This document shows positions 1-6,762 of a stretch of DNA of 13,008 nt, piece by piece. Both the position numbers and the translations under genes were made by a program. Numbering within the stretch: the first letter of the stretch is position 1; every line of letters begins with the position of its first letter. The notes under the pieces are model-generated. The model saw only the letters and a program-made list of their open reading frames with translations. It ran no database searches and was not told the DNA's origin. Origin of the DNA: Promethearchaeota archaeon (GTDB lineage: Archaea; Asgardarchaeota; Lokiarchaeia; Sigyniarchaeales; SOKP01); the NCBI GenBank assembly GCA_019058135.1, contig JAHLWE010000385.1, forward strand, positions 1 to 13,008, given 5' to 3'.

Positions 1-1
1 C

Positions 2-469
2 TTTGATCTTGAAAAAAAAGGATTGAGAGATGCCACCTCACATACAGATCCTAAAATAAAAAAAGTACCTTCAATTATTTATAATTTAATTGATAAAGCA
101 AAAGAAGAAGCGTTACAGGGTCAATATGAATTAAATGAGATTGAATCTATTAATCTTGTAAAATCAAAGCAATGGTATTATACAAAATCAGGTAAATTAG
201 CTTTAGCATGGCTCCTTGGTTTTTTTGATGGAGACGGACATTATGGAGGCGGAAGGAGTGCTTCTATAGCTTCATCTAGTAAAACATTTTTAGAAAGTGT
301 CAAGAGAGTATTCTTATCTAAGAACTCTGTTAGAATATACGAAAAATCTAAGGCTCTAACACTAGGCCCAGATTTGTTTGATGCTATGATATGGAGTTAT
401 AATAAAAGTATGCCAAGAAAACGCCCTTTATCTAAACAAGGTAATAATTCAAACCATATTTTATTATAA
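2..469 (+). CDS. LAGLIDADG homing endonuclease-like protein, 5' end missing
   Basis: The frame is open through the left edge, so the gene probably begins outside the window; a TTG at 23 is the only internal start near the edge and is weak. Counting from that TTG, residues 61-73 (LAWLLGFFDGDGH) match the LAGLIDADG helix, including the acidic residue at its end. They are followed by a serine-rich strand and a helix (about 80-97) as in this nuclease fold. A basic tail (SMPRKR, about 129-134) is also common in the family. Only one LAGLIDADG motif is visible. The protein could be a single-motif enzyme acting as a dimer, or the second half of a two-motif enzyme or intein whose first half lies upstream. 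No intein C-terminal His-Asn junction is seen, and the last residues are low complexity. The gene converges on the deacetylase-fold gene. Confidence 0.7.
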   Translation, partial: FDLEKKGLRDATSHTDPKIKKVPSIIYNLIDKAKEEALQGQYELNEIESINLVKSKQWYYTKSGKLALAWLLGFFDGDGHYGGGRSASIASSSKTFLESVKRVFLSKNSVRIYEKSKALTLGPDLFDAMIWSYNKSMPRKRPLSKQGNNSNHILL

Positions 470-480
470 TTAAAAAGAGA

Positions 481-488
481 AAAAAAAA
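481..488 (-). terminator. T8 tract downstream of the deacetylase-fold gene
   Basis: Eight A on the plus strand read as T8 on the minus strand, about 22 nt past the TAA of the minus-strand gene ending at 510. Archaeal termination commonly occurs at U-rich tracts. In DNA this AT-rich such tracts are frequent, so this is only a candidate. Confidence 0.35.
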
Positions 489-509
489 TATGTTTAATTT
501 AAAACTATT

Positions 510-1306
510 TTACTTAAAGCCTTGACAAAAAGACACTACATTTATACCTAAATGTTCATAATAATAACCGCCTTCGAGTAATGCGAACCTTCTACCATTA
601 CATAATTTCAAAGAATATTCCTTCATCAATTGTCCAAGTGTATTATAATCATCTGTGGTTAATTTTCCACCCCAATCTAACTCATACTCATCAAAACCTG
701 CACTTGCTGCAATTATATCTATATTTTTTAATGACTTAAAAGTTTCTTCTACTTCTTTAATGTAATTGATTCGCCCGCTGGATCTTGGATTTAAGATTTG
801 GACTTTTGGATTTTGACCTATAATGGCAATATTTCCATTTCTGGTGCATTTCTGAATCAGAATGCATCTCCAGTGTGTAAATCAAAATCCAAGATGAAGG
901 CATTCTCTATTTTATTCTCTGCCATCAGTTTTAATAATGCGATACTCATATTATTAAAAAAACAGAAACCCCAACATGAATCTGCAGATGCATGATGACC
1001 TGGAGGCCTAATCACACCAAATGCAGCTTCTTTATTATTATATGCAATTTCCGCAGTTTTGATAGCTCCACCAGCTGCTAAACTGGCTATATAATATAAA
1101 TTTTTGTCACTCCTGATATGTTTTACATGTCTTTCAGTATGAGCTCTTAAAATATCTTCTTCACTTGCAGGTTCAGGTTTTATTATTTCATAATCTGTTT
1201 TTTCTTTTATTTCTTTAATAATCGGTGTAATTCTTCCAGAAGATGCAGCTGGATCAAAAGAGTATCCCGCGTAATTTACATAATCTTCATGATATATTAT
1301 TTTCAT
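510..1306 (-). pseudogene. Histone-deacetylase-fold (AcuC/AphA-like) amidohydrolase, disrupted by a 29-bp insertion
   Basis: Two minus-strand frames together make one zinc-dependent deacetylase-fold protein. The first part starts at ATG 1306, preferred over the in-frame TTG at 1318. It holds RPPGHHA (catalytic His pair at residues 104-105), GFCFFNN (113-119) and DFDLHTGD with zinc ligands D142 and H144; it ends at TGA 857-859. The second frame resumes at GNIAIIGQNP and contains ASAGFD (third zinc ligand), WGG, and LEGGY (the transition-state Tyr region), ending at TAA 510. Removing 29 nt (836-864) rejoins them as DFDLHTGDGNIAII with no stop: 768 nt, or 255 residues. Relatives deacetylate proteins, polyamines or acetoin; the substrate here is unknown. 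All active-site residues survive on the two sides of the lesion, so the break is recent, is an assembly error, or is repaired during expression. Confidence 0.8.
836..864. other. 29-bp insertion interrupting the deacetylase-fold gene
   Basis: This segment falls inside the HTGDG zinc-ligand loop. It is bounded by a 3-bp direct repeat (CAT at 836-838 and 865-867), so its edges are uncertain by up to 3 bp. It contains CATTTCTG twice at an 11-nt offset (836-843 and 847-854), and a near-palindrome around 846-865 (GCATTTCTGA / ATCAGAATGC). Its length is not a multiple of three, and it introduces TGA in the original frame. Deleting it restores both the frame and the family motif. Confidence 0.65.
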
Positions 1307-1499
1307 TTTTATTCCCAACGATTTAATTTTATTTTTTTTTATATTTTAAATTTTTTAAGAATTTTAAATAATTACTTATTCGAATATTTATTATATTGTT
1401 TCTAAGGTTTTAAAAAATATTCTTAACTATGATAGATTCTCTAAAAAATGTAAGGCAACTGTATTTCCAATATAAAAATTTGCTAAAGCATGATAATTT

Positions 1500-1506
1500 A
1501 AAAAAA
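1500..1506 (-). terminator. T7 tract after the extended restriction-methylase reading frame
   Basis: Seven A on the plus strand (T7 on the minus strand) lie 5 nt past the TAA at 1512-1514, which ends the frame continuing through the TAG of the type IIG gene. Its position fits transcription termination just after the longer frame better than after the TAG at 1629. The rest of the gap up to 1306 holds no gene that I can support. Confidence 0.4.
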
Positions 1507-1511
1507 TTATA

Positions 1512-1628
1512 TTAAATCTTAACTTGATAAATTTCTTTAAAAAATTCAATTTGAGAAACTACTTCTGATATTATTAAATCTCTTTCTTCCTCCGTGATAT
1601 TAAACAAATCAAATATTTGGGTATCAAT
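1512..1628 (-). other. In-frame continuation of the type IIG gene beyond its TAG stop
   Basis: After TAG 1629-1631 the same frame encodes 38 residues, starting IDTQIFDLFNITEEER and ending QVKI, then TAA. The I-D-x-x-I-F-D-L-F-x-x-T-E-E-E pattern resembles the usual C-terminal end of Eco57I/PglX-like methylases (a helix ending in a short 'Y-x-L then T-E-E-E' motif). The extension is therefore likely part of the ancestral protein. It has no start codon of its own near the TAG. Confidence 0.6.
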
Positions 1629-4600
1629 CTACTTAAATAATTGATAAATTTCTTCATTTATTTTATTATCATTATTTTTTAAATATTGATTAATTTCATC
1701 CACATTTAAGATAATTTTATTTAAAACGTCCTCATTTGGTTTAAGAATAGGAAGATGTCTAATCATATATTGATTTAAATTGATTGTTGTATCTTTCTGA
1801 TTATTAATCGCATAAATGCAATAAAATTGAATCAATGCTGAATTAAGAATTGCAGATAAGTATTTTAATTCATTCTCGTCCTCATGAAGTAAAGAATAAA
1901 TCGAAGATGTAAAACATACATTATCTTCTGTATATAAGGTTTCAGGAATTATACTATTGTGTTTGATTAATAGTTTTGGATTTCTGTAATATTCATAATT
2001 ATCTCCTTTTAAAATACTTGATGATATCTCCTCAATATTAAAGGATTTATTCTTTTCAAAATAATAATATCTCATATCTTCTTTAGCATCGATAAAAATA
2101 CAGCTACCATCTAAATTATCACCAAGTTTCTTTTTTACTTCAATTAATCCTATATCTTCTTCGCCTCGAACCATTTTTGGAAAATCTTTTGTGTTTAGAT
2201 AATTCAGATTTCCTGTTTCCTCGATTTTATTTATTAAATCAAATATTTCAATTGATGGTTTTATTCTAATTCTATTTAATTGTAAAGTATCTTTAGTACA
2301 TATAGGACATTTCTCATTGAATGTATAATAATAAAAACTAGCAATTCCATCATAATAACTACAATTTTGATTATTGCATATTTTTATTCGATCTACTTTA
2401 TTAGATACATCTATATCTTCCTTCAAACCATATTCAATTCTTAATTTATTTTCAAACAAATCCTTTACCTTTATTATTTCAGAATATTTTGGATCTGTAT
2501 GAAAAAAAGTAATTTGTACTTCATTTGTAGCCCCCTGAAATTGTCCAGAGCCTATATCAGTTATTTCATAGATTCCTACGTTTTTTAATAGAGTATTTCG
2601 AATATCTAAATATTTTTGCCTTAATAAATAAGATTTTGGTGTAAGAATTCCAGCATATTGAAAAGAAATTTCCTTTCGTGCAAGTTTATATAAAAAATTT
2701 ATATATATATCTTCAGTTATTTTATCTTTTGTTTTTAAAATTTTTTTAGCTAATGGGTTTAAAATATTTCCATAAGGAGGATTTGCTATAATAATATTAA
2801 ACCCTTTTGTATTAATAAAATCCGAGAATTCCATTGACCAATGAAAACATTTCAGATTTTTTAATTCTGATTCATTTATAAAAAATTTAATGCGAATTTC
2901 ATTAATTAAATTTTCATTAATACAACTTACAATTTTTTTATAAATGTTTAGTGGATCTTGGGGTTTAAATTTATGATTATGTTCGGGTTGAAATACAATA
3001 TTAGAGAGAGAAATGGAATTTTTTCTAAATATAACTCCTTTAATTTGTTTCCCAAAATCATCAAATTTAATCTGATTTTTAAGTTCATCGGTAAAAGCCA
3101 AATTATCATTTAATTTTATTAGAATTGACGCCACATAATTTAAATTTAAATCATAAAATTCTTTAGGTTTTACAATAAGTTCTTTACAAATTATTTTTTG
3201 CCTTTGATATTCTTTAAGTAATAATTTATCAAAATTTTTATTATAATTATTAGTTAATTCTATTATTTCAGATCGTAATTGATTTCTTTTTATTGCATCT
3301 CTTTCTTTATAATATTTTTTTATTTTTTTATTTCTTTCTAATAACATTTGGGATAATGACTCTTTCTTCTTTCCAGCCCATTCACTAATTGGGGTAAACT
3401 CAATTTTATACCCCGTTTTTTTATCTACAGTATTAATTTTTGCAATACCTTTTGTATAGCCAAATAGACTATTGCCCACTCTTATATTATAATCAATATT
3501 GGGTAATGGCTCTATTTCAATATTCAATGTATCTAAATTTGAGGGGGGTTGAACGATCCATAACCATAATCTTAATTCACATATTTCAACTGCGGATGAA
3601 TTAATATCAACTCCATATAAATTATTTTGAACGATATAACTCTTTAAATCATATAAGTCTTTAAATGGTCGTTTATCTTTATCAATTAATTCTGTGGATT
3701 TATAGGGTAATTCATTTAATCCAATATTTTTAATAAAAAAGTTATAAATTTTTAAAATTAATTCCGCCATACTAACTAAAAACGCTCCTGAACCTACTGC
3801 TGGATCACATACTTTAAGATCTTTGAGAATTTTAATTGCATATTCAAAAATTTTGGTTTTTGTTTCAAGCGGATACATTTTTATTTGTTGAATCGTTTCT
3901 AGTTGCCATGGTAAAAGCTCTTTTAATCTCTGATTAATATTATCGAGAAGATATCTTTCCAGAGTATTTTTTGAGATATAATTAGTAATTATTGATCGAG
4001 TGTAATAAGTTCCAGTTTTTTTTCGATAATCTCCTATAGATTTTTCAAATATGTATCCTAGAATATTCGGGTTAATTGAATTATTATTATCAGTGTCCTC
4101 ATCATTCAGATTTAAAGTAAAATTATATTTTTTTAAAAATTTCCAAATATCAATAATTGCTTCAGAATTTAATGAGATATTGGGATTATTTTCTTCAATT
4201 TCAGAAATTCTAAATAGGCCACCATTTAAATATGGTAAATCTTTAAATCTTTCCAATATGTCTATTCTCTTGCCATCATTATTAAAAACATTAAAAAATA
4301 AACTTCTTAAGCTATTAAAATAATTTCTTTTATGCTCTAAATCAAAAATTTCTTGTATAGGATCAAATTTTAATAATTTCCAATCTAATAAAATTTTTAT
4401 AAACATTATTCTAAAGAATATAGTTCTAAAAAATATGATTTTCATCTGATTAAACTCTTGATTAGATGTATTAGTAGGTCTATTTAGCCCTTGAATTAAA
4501 ATTGTCTTATTTTTTGAATCTAATAATTTTCTTAATTTATTACTAAATTCAGCATAGAAAGCTCTTGTTATTTTTTCTCCTTTTTCATCTTCTAAATAGA

Positions 4601-5183
4601 TCCTTTCTTGCCCAATTGCTACATCACGGATAATTTCCAATATTTCACCAGGAGTTTTTTTGACTGGTATCATATTATTTGATTCTTTATCATAGATTAA
4701 TAGATACCATTCATTAAAATTTGTAACAACTGCATTATAGTCTTGTTCTAGTCCAACACAAAAATGAAACCACTCGATAGCTTGTTCAATGCCTTCTTTA
4801 TTTCCTAATTTAGTTAGATCTTTATTTAAACTTTCAATTTCAAAAAGTAATGATTTTCCTTCTCCTTTATTAATGATTCCAAAATCAGGGTACCGATTAA
4901 ATGAACGCCCTCCAAATGGAGTTGCCATTATTCTAATCTGGGGTACGATTAAATCATCCATTACTCCCATTTTATAAAATAATTTTTTAATATAACTTTC
5001 AGTTATAGCTTCAGGTTTAGCACCTTGAGTTGAAGGTAACGGTTTTATATGATAAGAACTAAGAACCAATCGAGTTTCTGTTTTATAATGTGAAAAAAAT
5101 AATTTTTCCTTTAATAGTTCGTCGTCAACAATGATTTTTATAAAATTGTTCTTTATTTGCTCATAAATATCTTGAAAATTCAT
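1629..5183 (-). CDS. Type IIG (Eco57I-like) restriction endonuclease-methyltransferase
   Basis: A single-chain enzyme that would methylate adenine in its target DNA with SAM and cut unmodified DNA. ATG 5183 is preferred over GTG 5189; residue numbers below count from the GTG (1186 residues). Order: N-terminal PD-(D/E)xK-type region (PD 101-102, FEIES 116-120, QAIEWF 136-141); helical linker; motif X GTYYT (393-397); SAM-binding motif I CDPAVGSGAF (461-470); GVDIN (526-530); catalytic motif IV ANPPYG (802-807); target-recognition region with a possible zinc ribbon (Cys 938, 943, 961, 964); and a C-terminal helical part. Glu119 stands where the catalytic Lys usually is. The gene ends at TAG, but the same frame continues for 38 codons to TAA at 1512. 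No partner R, S or BREX gene is adjacent. An IS remnant lies 107 bp upstream. A PglX-like methylase is an alternative, but the N-terminal nuclease-like region favours IIG. Confidence 0.85.
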   Translation of the reverse strand: MNFQDIYEQIKNNFIKIIVDDELLKEKLFFSHYKTETRLVLSSYHIKPLPSTQGAKPEAITESYIKKLFYKMGVMDDLIVPQIRIMATPFGGRSFNRYPDFGIINKGEGKSLLFEIESLNKDLTKLGNKEGIEQAIEWFHFCVGLEQDYNAVVTNFNEWYLLIYDKESNNMIPVKKTPGEILEIIRDVAIGQERIYLEDEKGEKITRAFYAEFSNKLRKLLDSKNKTILIQGLNRPTNTSNQEFNQMKIIFFRTIFFRIMFIKILLDWKLLKFDPIQEIFDLEHKRNYFNSLRSLFFNVFNNDGKRIDILERFKDLPYLNGGLFRISEIEENNPNISLNSEAIIDIWKFLKKYNFTLNLNDEDTDNNNSINPNILGYIFEKSIGDYRKKTGTYYTRSIITNYISKNTLERYLLDNINQRLKELLPWQLETIQQIKMYPLETKTKIFEYAIKILKDLKVCDPAVGSGAFLVSMAELILKIYNFFIKNIGLNELPYKSTELIDKDKRPFKDLYDLKSYIVQNNLYGVDINSSAVEICELRLWLWIVQPPSNLDTLNIEIEPLPNIDYNIRVGNSLFGYTKGIAKINTVDKKTGYKIEFTPISEWAGKKKESLSQMLLERNKKIKKYYKERDAIKRNQLRSEIIELTNNYNKNFDKLLLKEYQRQKIICKELIVKPKEFYDLNLNYVASILIKLNDNLAFTDELKNQIKFDDFGKQIKGVIFRKNSISLSNIVFQPEHNHKFKPQDPLNIYKKIVSCINENLINEIRIKFFINESELKNLKCFHWSMEFSDFINTKGFNIIIANPPYGNILNPLAKKILKTKDKITEDIYINFLYKLARKEISFQYAGILTPKSYLLRQKYLDIRNTLLKNVGIYEITDIGSGQFQGATNEVQITFFHTDPKYSEIIKVKDLFENKLRIEYGLKEDIDVSNKVDRIKICNNQNCSYYDGIASFYYYTFNEKCPICTKDTLQLNRIRIKPSIEIFDLINKIEETGNLNYLNTKDFPKMVRGEEDIGLIEVKKKLGDNLDGSCIFIDAKEDMRYYYFEKNKSFNIEEISSSILKGDNYEYYRNPKLLIKHNSIIPETLYTEDNVCFTSSIYSLLHEDENELKYLSAILNSALIQFYCIYAINNQKDTTINLNQYMIRHLPILKPNEDVLNKIILNVDEINQYLKNNDNKINEEIYQLFK

Positions 5184-5228
5184 CTTCACTATTTGTAATT
5201 AAATATTATTCATCTATAGAGAGAATTT

Positions 5229-5243
5229 TTTAAATTTATAATA
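5229..5243 (-). promoter_or_regulatory. Possible TATA box of the type IIG gene
   Basis: On the minus strand the sequence reads TATTATAAATTTAAA about 46-60 nt upstream of ATG 5183, which would give a short 5' leader. In such AT-rich DNA this is weak evidence on its own. Confidence 0.25.
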
Positions 5244-5289
5244 TTAACTGAAAACTATGATATTTAAATTATTTGCCGACTTAAATAGT

Positions 5290-5318
5290 AATTATCCCTT
5301 ATAGAATAATGTCGGTGT
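5290..5318. repeat. Left terminal inverted repeat of the IS remnant
   Basis: Begins AATTATCCC and ends GTCGGTGT. It pairs in inverted orientation with 5699-5727. It lies just beyond the 3' end of the transposase remnant. Confidence 0.65.
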
Positions 5319-5324
5319 AAATGA

Positions 5325-5648
5325 TTACTCCAGCAATAGCAATTGATAACATGCTTGTTGTGCGAGTTGAGGAAAAATGGAACAAAAATTAATGTGCTTT
5401 GTTGTAGTAAAAATACGGGATTTTCCAATCATATCGGGGCGAGCGATTCTATAAGCTGTATTTATTTTGAGAAGAGTTAATATTAAGATCATAAATCGAT
5501 GTTTTGAGACAATCTCAATACCTCGTACATTTGCACGCCTTGCGTGATAGACAACTATATTATGAGAAAATTGTCTTTCAATTTCGGTTCTAATTTTCAT
5601 AAGCATAAGTATTTGCTCGTCTGTCCAATTTTTCGGAATATAATCTAT
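5325..5648 (-). pseudogene. Transposase, C-terminal fragment
   Basis: About 107 residues are open from 5648 (just after an in-frame TAG at 5649-5651) to the TAA at 5325. There is no start codon at the true beginning; ATG 5606 is internal. The segment RTEIERQFSHN followed by YHARRANVRG and then LILTLLKINTAYRIARPDM looks like the end of an IS4/IS5-superfamily DDE transposase. There the Glu of an R-x-x-x-E-like helix completes the catalytic triad, and a hydrophobic helix follows. The N-terminal two Asp and most of the catalytic core are missing, so it cannot work alone. It sits between matching inverted repeats. The exact IS family is not certain. Confidence 0.7.
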
Positions 5649-5698
5649 CTAAAAATTTAATAGCAAAAATTTATAAATTTAAGGGAAATTATATAAAA

Positions 5699-5727
5699 AC
5701 CCCGACAATATCCAAAATGAGATAATT
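5699..5727. repeat. Right terminal inverted repeat of the IS remnant
   Basis: On the minus strand it begins AATTATCTC and continues to TGTCGGGGT, matching the left repeat at 22 of 29 positions. About 50 bp separate it from the truncated transposase frame, so the deletion removed the promoter-proximal part of the gene. Confidence 0.65.
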
Positions 5728-5940
5728 AAAGTTTATATCGGAATAAAATTATAAAATTTCAAAAATTAAGTTAATTTCTTGTTTTAAAAAGATCCTCTAT
5801 AAAAACTTTAAATAAAAATTTAAAGTATTTTATAAAAGTTAAAAATTTGAATTTTCAAATTATATAAAAAATAGGAGAGAAATTTACCCAAAAAAAATTG
5901 TAAATTAAACAAAAAAAATCTTACTTCTACCTAATTCTAC

Positions 5941-6201
5941 TTAATAATTCAACTTAAAATTCTTATTCAATGGGACATTAAATCTTTTTGCATTCATTAA
6001 TGTTTTTCTAATTTCTTTACCACCGCATTCTGAAGAATCTTTAAATTTACAAGTTTCGCAAAATTTTAATCCTTTCACTTGGATCCAAAAACATTCTTTA
6101 TTACTTAGATTTAATTTTTTGATTATTATTTCTTTCATTTTTTTATTGTGTTTTTTAATAAAAAATTCTAGGAGTTCTCCAATAAAAAAATAAAATCTCA
6201 T
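5941..6201 (-). CDS. Small four-cysteine protein of unknown function
   Basis: 86 residues from ATG 6201, or 65 from ATG 6138. I find the shorter start attractive because the upstream part is only Phe/Lys-rich; no clear ribosome-binding site decides between them. In the long numbering, cysteines lie at 37, 48, 51 and 59 in C-x10-C-x2-C-x7-C-G-G-K, preceded by FWIQVKGLKF. This spacing could bind zinc or an iron-sulfur cluster. It looks like a conserved archaeal hypothetical rather than a chance frame, because the Cys and Gly residues are clustered while the rest is ordinary. I do not recognise a named family. It stands alone on the minus strand, divergent from the start-less frame at 6210. The gap between it and the IS remnant (5728-5940) is AT-rich, and I see nothing in it. 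Confidence 0.6.
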   Translation of the reverse strand: MRFYFFIGELLEFFIKKHNKKMKEIIIKKLNLSNKECFWIQVKGLKFCETCKFKDSSECGGKEIRKTLMNAKRFNVPLNKNFKLNY

Positions 6202-6209
6202 TTAATTAA

Positions 6210-6491
6210 GTAAATTTTTCAGAAGTAGTATGTAAATTTGATAATTTCAACGCTAAATTCTTTATTGAATTAACTGATCTGATTATTTACCAATTTTATT
6301 TTAAGAGATTTAAAGATTTATCAAATTTATTAGATATTTTTAATAATGCCTTAAAAAACTCAATTTATAAGATAAATAATCTAAAGAATATTTCAAGTCT
6401 TAAAAGAATAATAGAGAATGATAATATCTTCAAATCCACAAAAAACAAAATATATTTAAATCCTTGGATTCAAGTGATAATTAAGGTTTAA
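6210..6491 (+). pseudogene. Open frame of 93 codons without a start codon, unknown family
   Basis: The frame runs from just after a TAA at 6207-6209 to TAA 6489-6491 with no ATG, and no GTG or TTG until codon 89. In DNA this AT-rich, stops should occur about every dozen codons, so 93 open codons suggest real coding history. The predicted product has a sensible amphipathic pattern, for example ELTDLIIYQFYFKRFKDL and NISSLKRIIEN, and ends YLNPWIQVIIKV. I do not recognise a family. It may be the 3' end of a gene whose 5' part was lost next to the divergent gene at 6201, or it may start at a non-standard codon. It is followed after 13 nt by the Sm-like gene in the same direction. Confidence 0.4.
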
Positions 6492-6504
6492 AGAAAAAAA
6501 TAAT

Positions 6505-6744
6505 TTGACTTTATCATTAAAAAAGGTGATAATAATAAATATCTCAAAATTTATTTCCGAGCATTTAATCAATAAAGAAGTTGATGTATATTGTAATCCA
6601 GAGTCTATTTTTTCTGGGAAGGCAATTGGGTGTGCAGATAATGTGTTGACTTTATTAGATAAGACTGCAACAATGACTTTTATAAATATTCCACACATAA
6701 TTGCGATCTGGGAAAAAAAAAGAGAGAAAGGCGATAAATCGTAA
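6505..6744 (+). CDS. Small Sm-like beta-barrel protein (MM0924-like)
   Basis: The core from about residue 14 reads SKFISEHLINKEVDVYC, then FSGKAIGCADNVLTLLD, then MTFINIPHIIAIWE (numbering from TTG 6505, 79 residues). The order 'helix, K-x-V-x-V-x-C, F-x-G-x, V-L-T-L, T-x-I-x-I, I-I-A-I-W-E' resembles short archaeal Sm-like proteins, some annotated as MM0924 family. The function is not established; an RNA-binding or scaffold role would be inference. The start is unclear: TTG 6505 and GTG 6526 are the only standard choices. The sequence GGTGAT at 6525-6530 is a good archaeal Shine-Dalgarno match, but the codon at the right distance is ATC (6541), just where the conserved SKF begins. The charged tail KKREKGDKS overlaps an A9 tract (6713-6721) that could serve as T9 terminator for the converging amidohydrolase gene. 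Confidence 0.6.
   Translation: MTLSLKKVIIINISKFISEHLINKEVDVYCNPESIFSGKAIGCADNVLTLLDKTATMTFINIPHIIAIWEKKREKGDKS
6525..6530 (+). promoter_or_regulatory. GGTGAT Shine-Dalgarno-like site without a matching ATG
   Basis: GGTGAT is complementary to the usual archaeal 16S rRNA 3' end. A start codon would be expected about 5-10 nt downstream. The in-frame codons there are ATA (6535), AAT (6538) and ATC (6541), none of them a standard start. The site therefore suggests a lost ATG or a non-standard start for the Sm-like gene. Confidence 0.4.
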
Positions 6745-6762
6745 ATCGAAAGTAGAAATATT

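Larger units (their letters stand above)
5290..5727. mobile_element. Internally deleted IS element with intact terminal inverted repeats
   Basis: The ends at 5290-5318 and 5699-5727 are imperfect inverted repeats matching at 22 of 29 positions. Both start AATTATC, and both contain TGTCGG followed by one variable base and GT. Between them lies only the C-terminal third or so of a transposase gene on the minus strand. The 438-bp unit therefore looks like a non-autonomous deletion derivative of a DDE-transposase IS. A target-site duplication cannot be called reliably in the AT-rich flanks. Confidence 0.7.

Noticed and set aside
836..864. Programmed ribosome bypass like T4 gene 60 at the 29-bp insertion
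   Set aside because: Bypassing needs matching take-off and landing codons. The only GGA pair available would drop the Asp-Gly of the conserved loop, so it does not restore the family motif.
798..995. Plus-strand open frame of 65 codons
   Set aside because: It lies opposite the deacetylase-fold gene, whose motifs are unmistakable on the minus strand; it is a shadow frame.
4051..4323. Plus-strand open frame of 90 codons inside the type IIG gene
   Set aside because: Antisense to a well-conserved coding region; low-complexity Leu/Lys/Ser composition and no recognisable motif.
1629..5183. BREX or other multi-gene defence system around the methylase
   Set aside because: No pglZ, brxC, brxL or other defence gene is adjacent; neighbours are a deacetylase-fold gene and an IS remnant.
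6456..6698. Minus-strand frame of 80 codons opposite the Sm-like gene
   Set aside because: The plus-strand product has a recognisable Sm-like pattern; the antisense frame has none.
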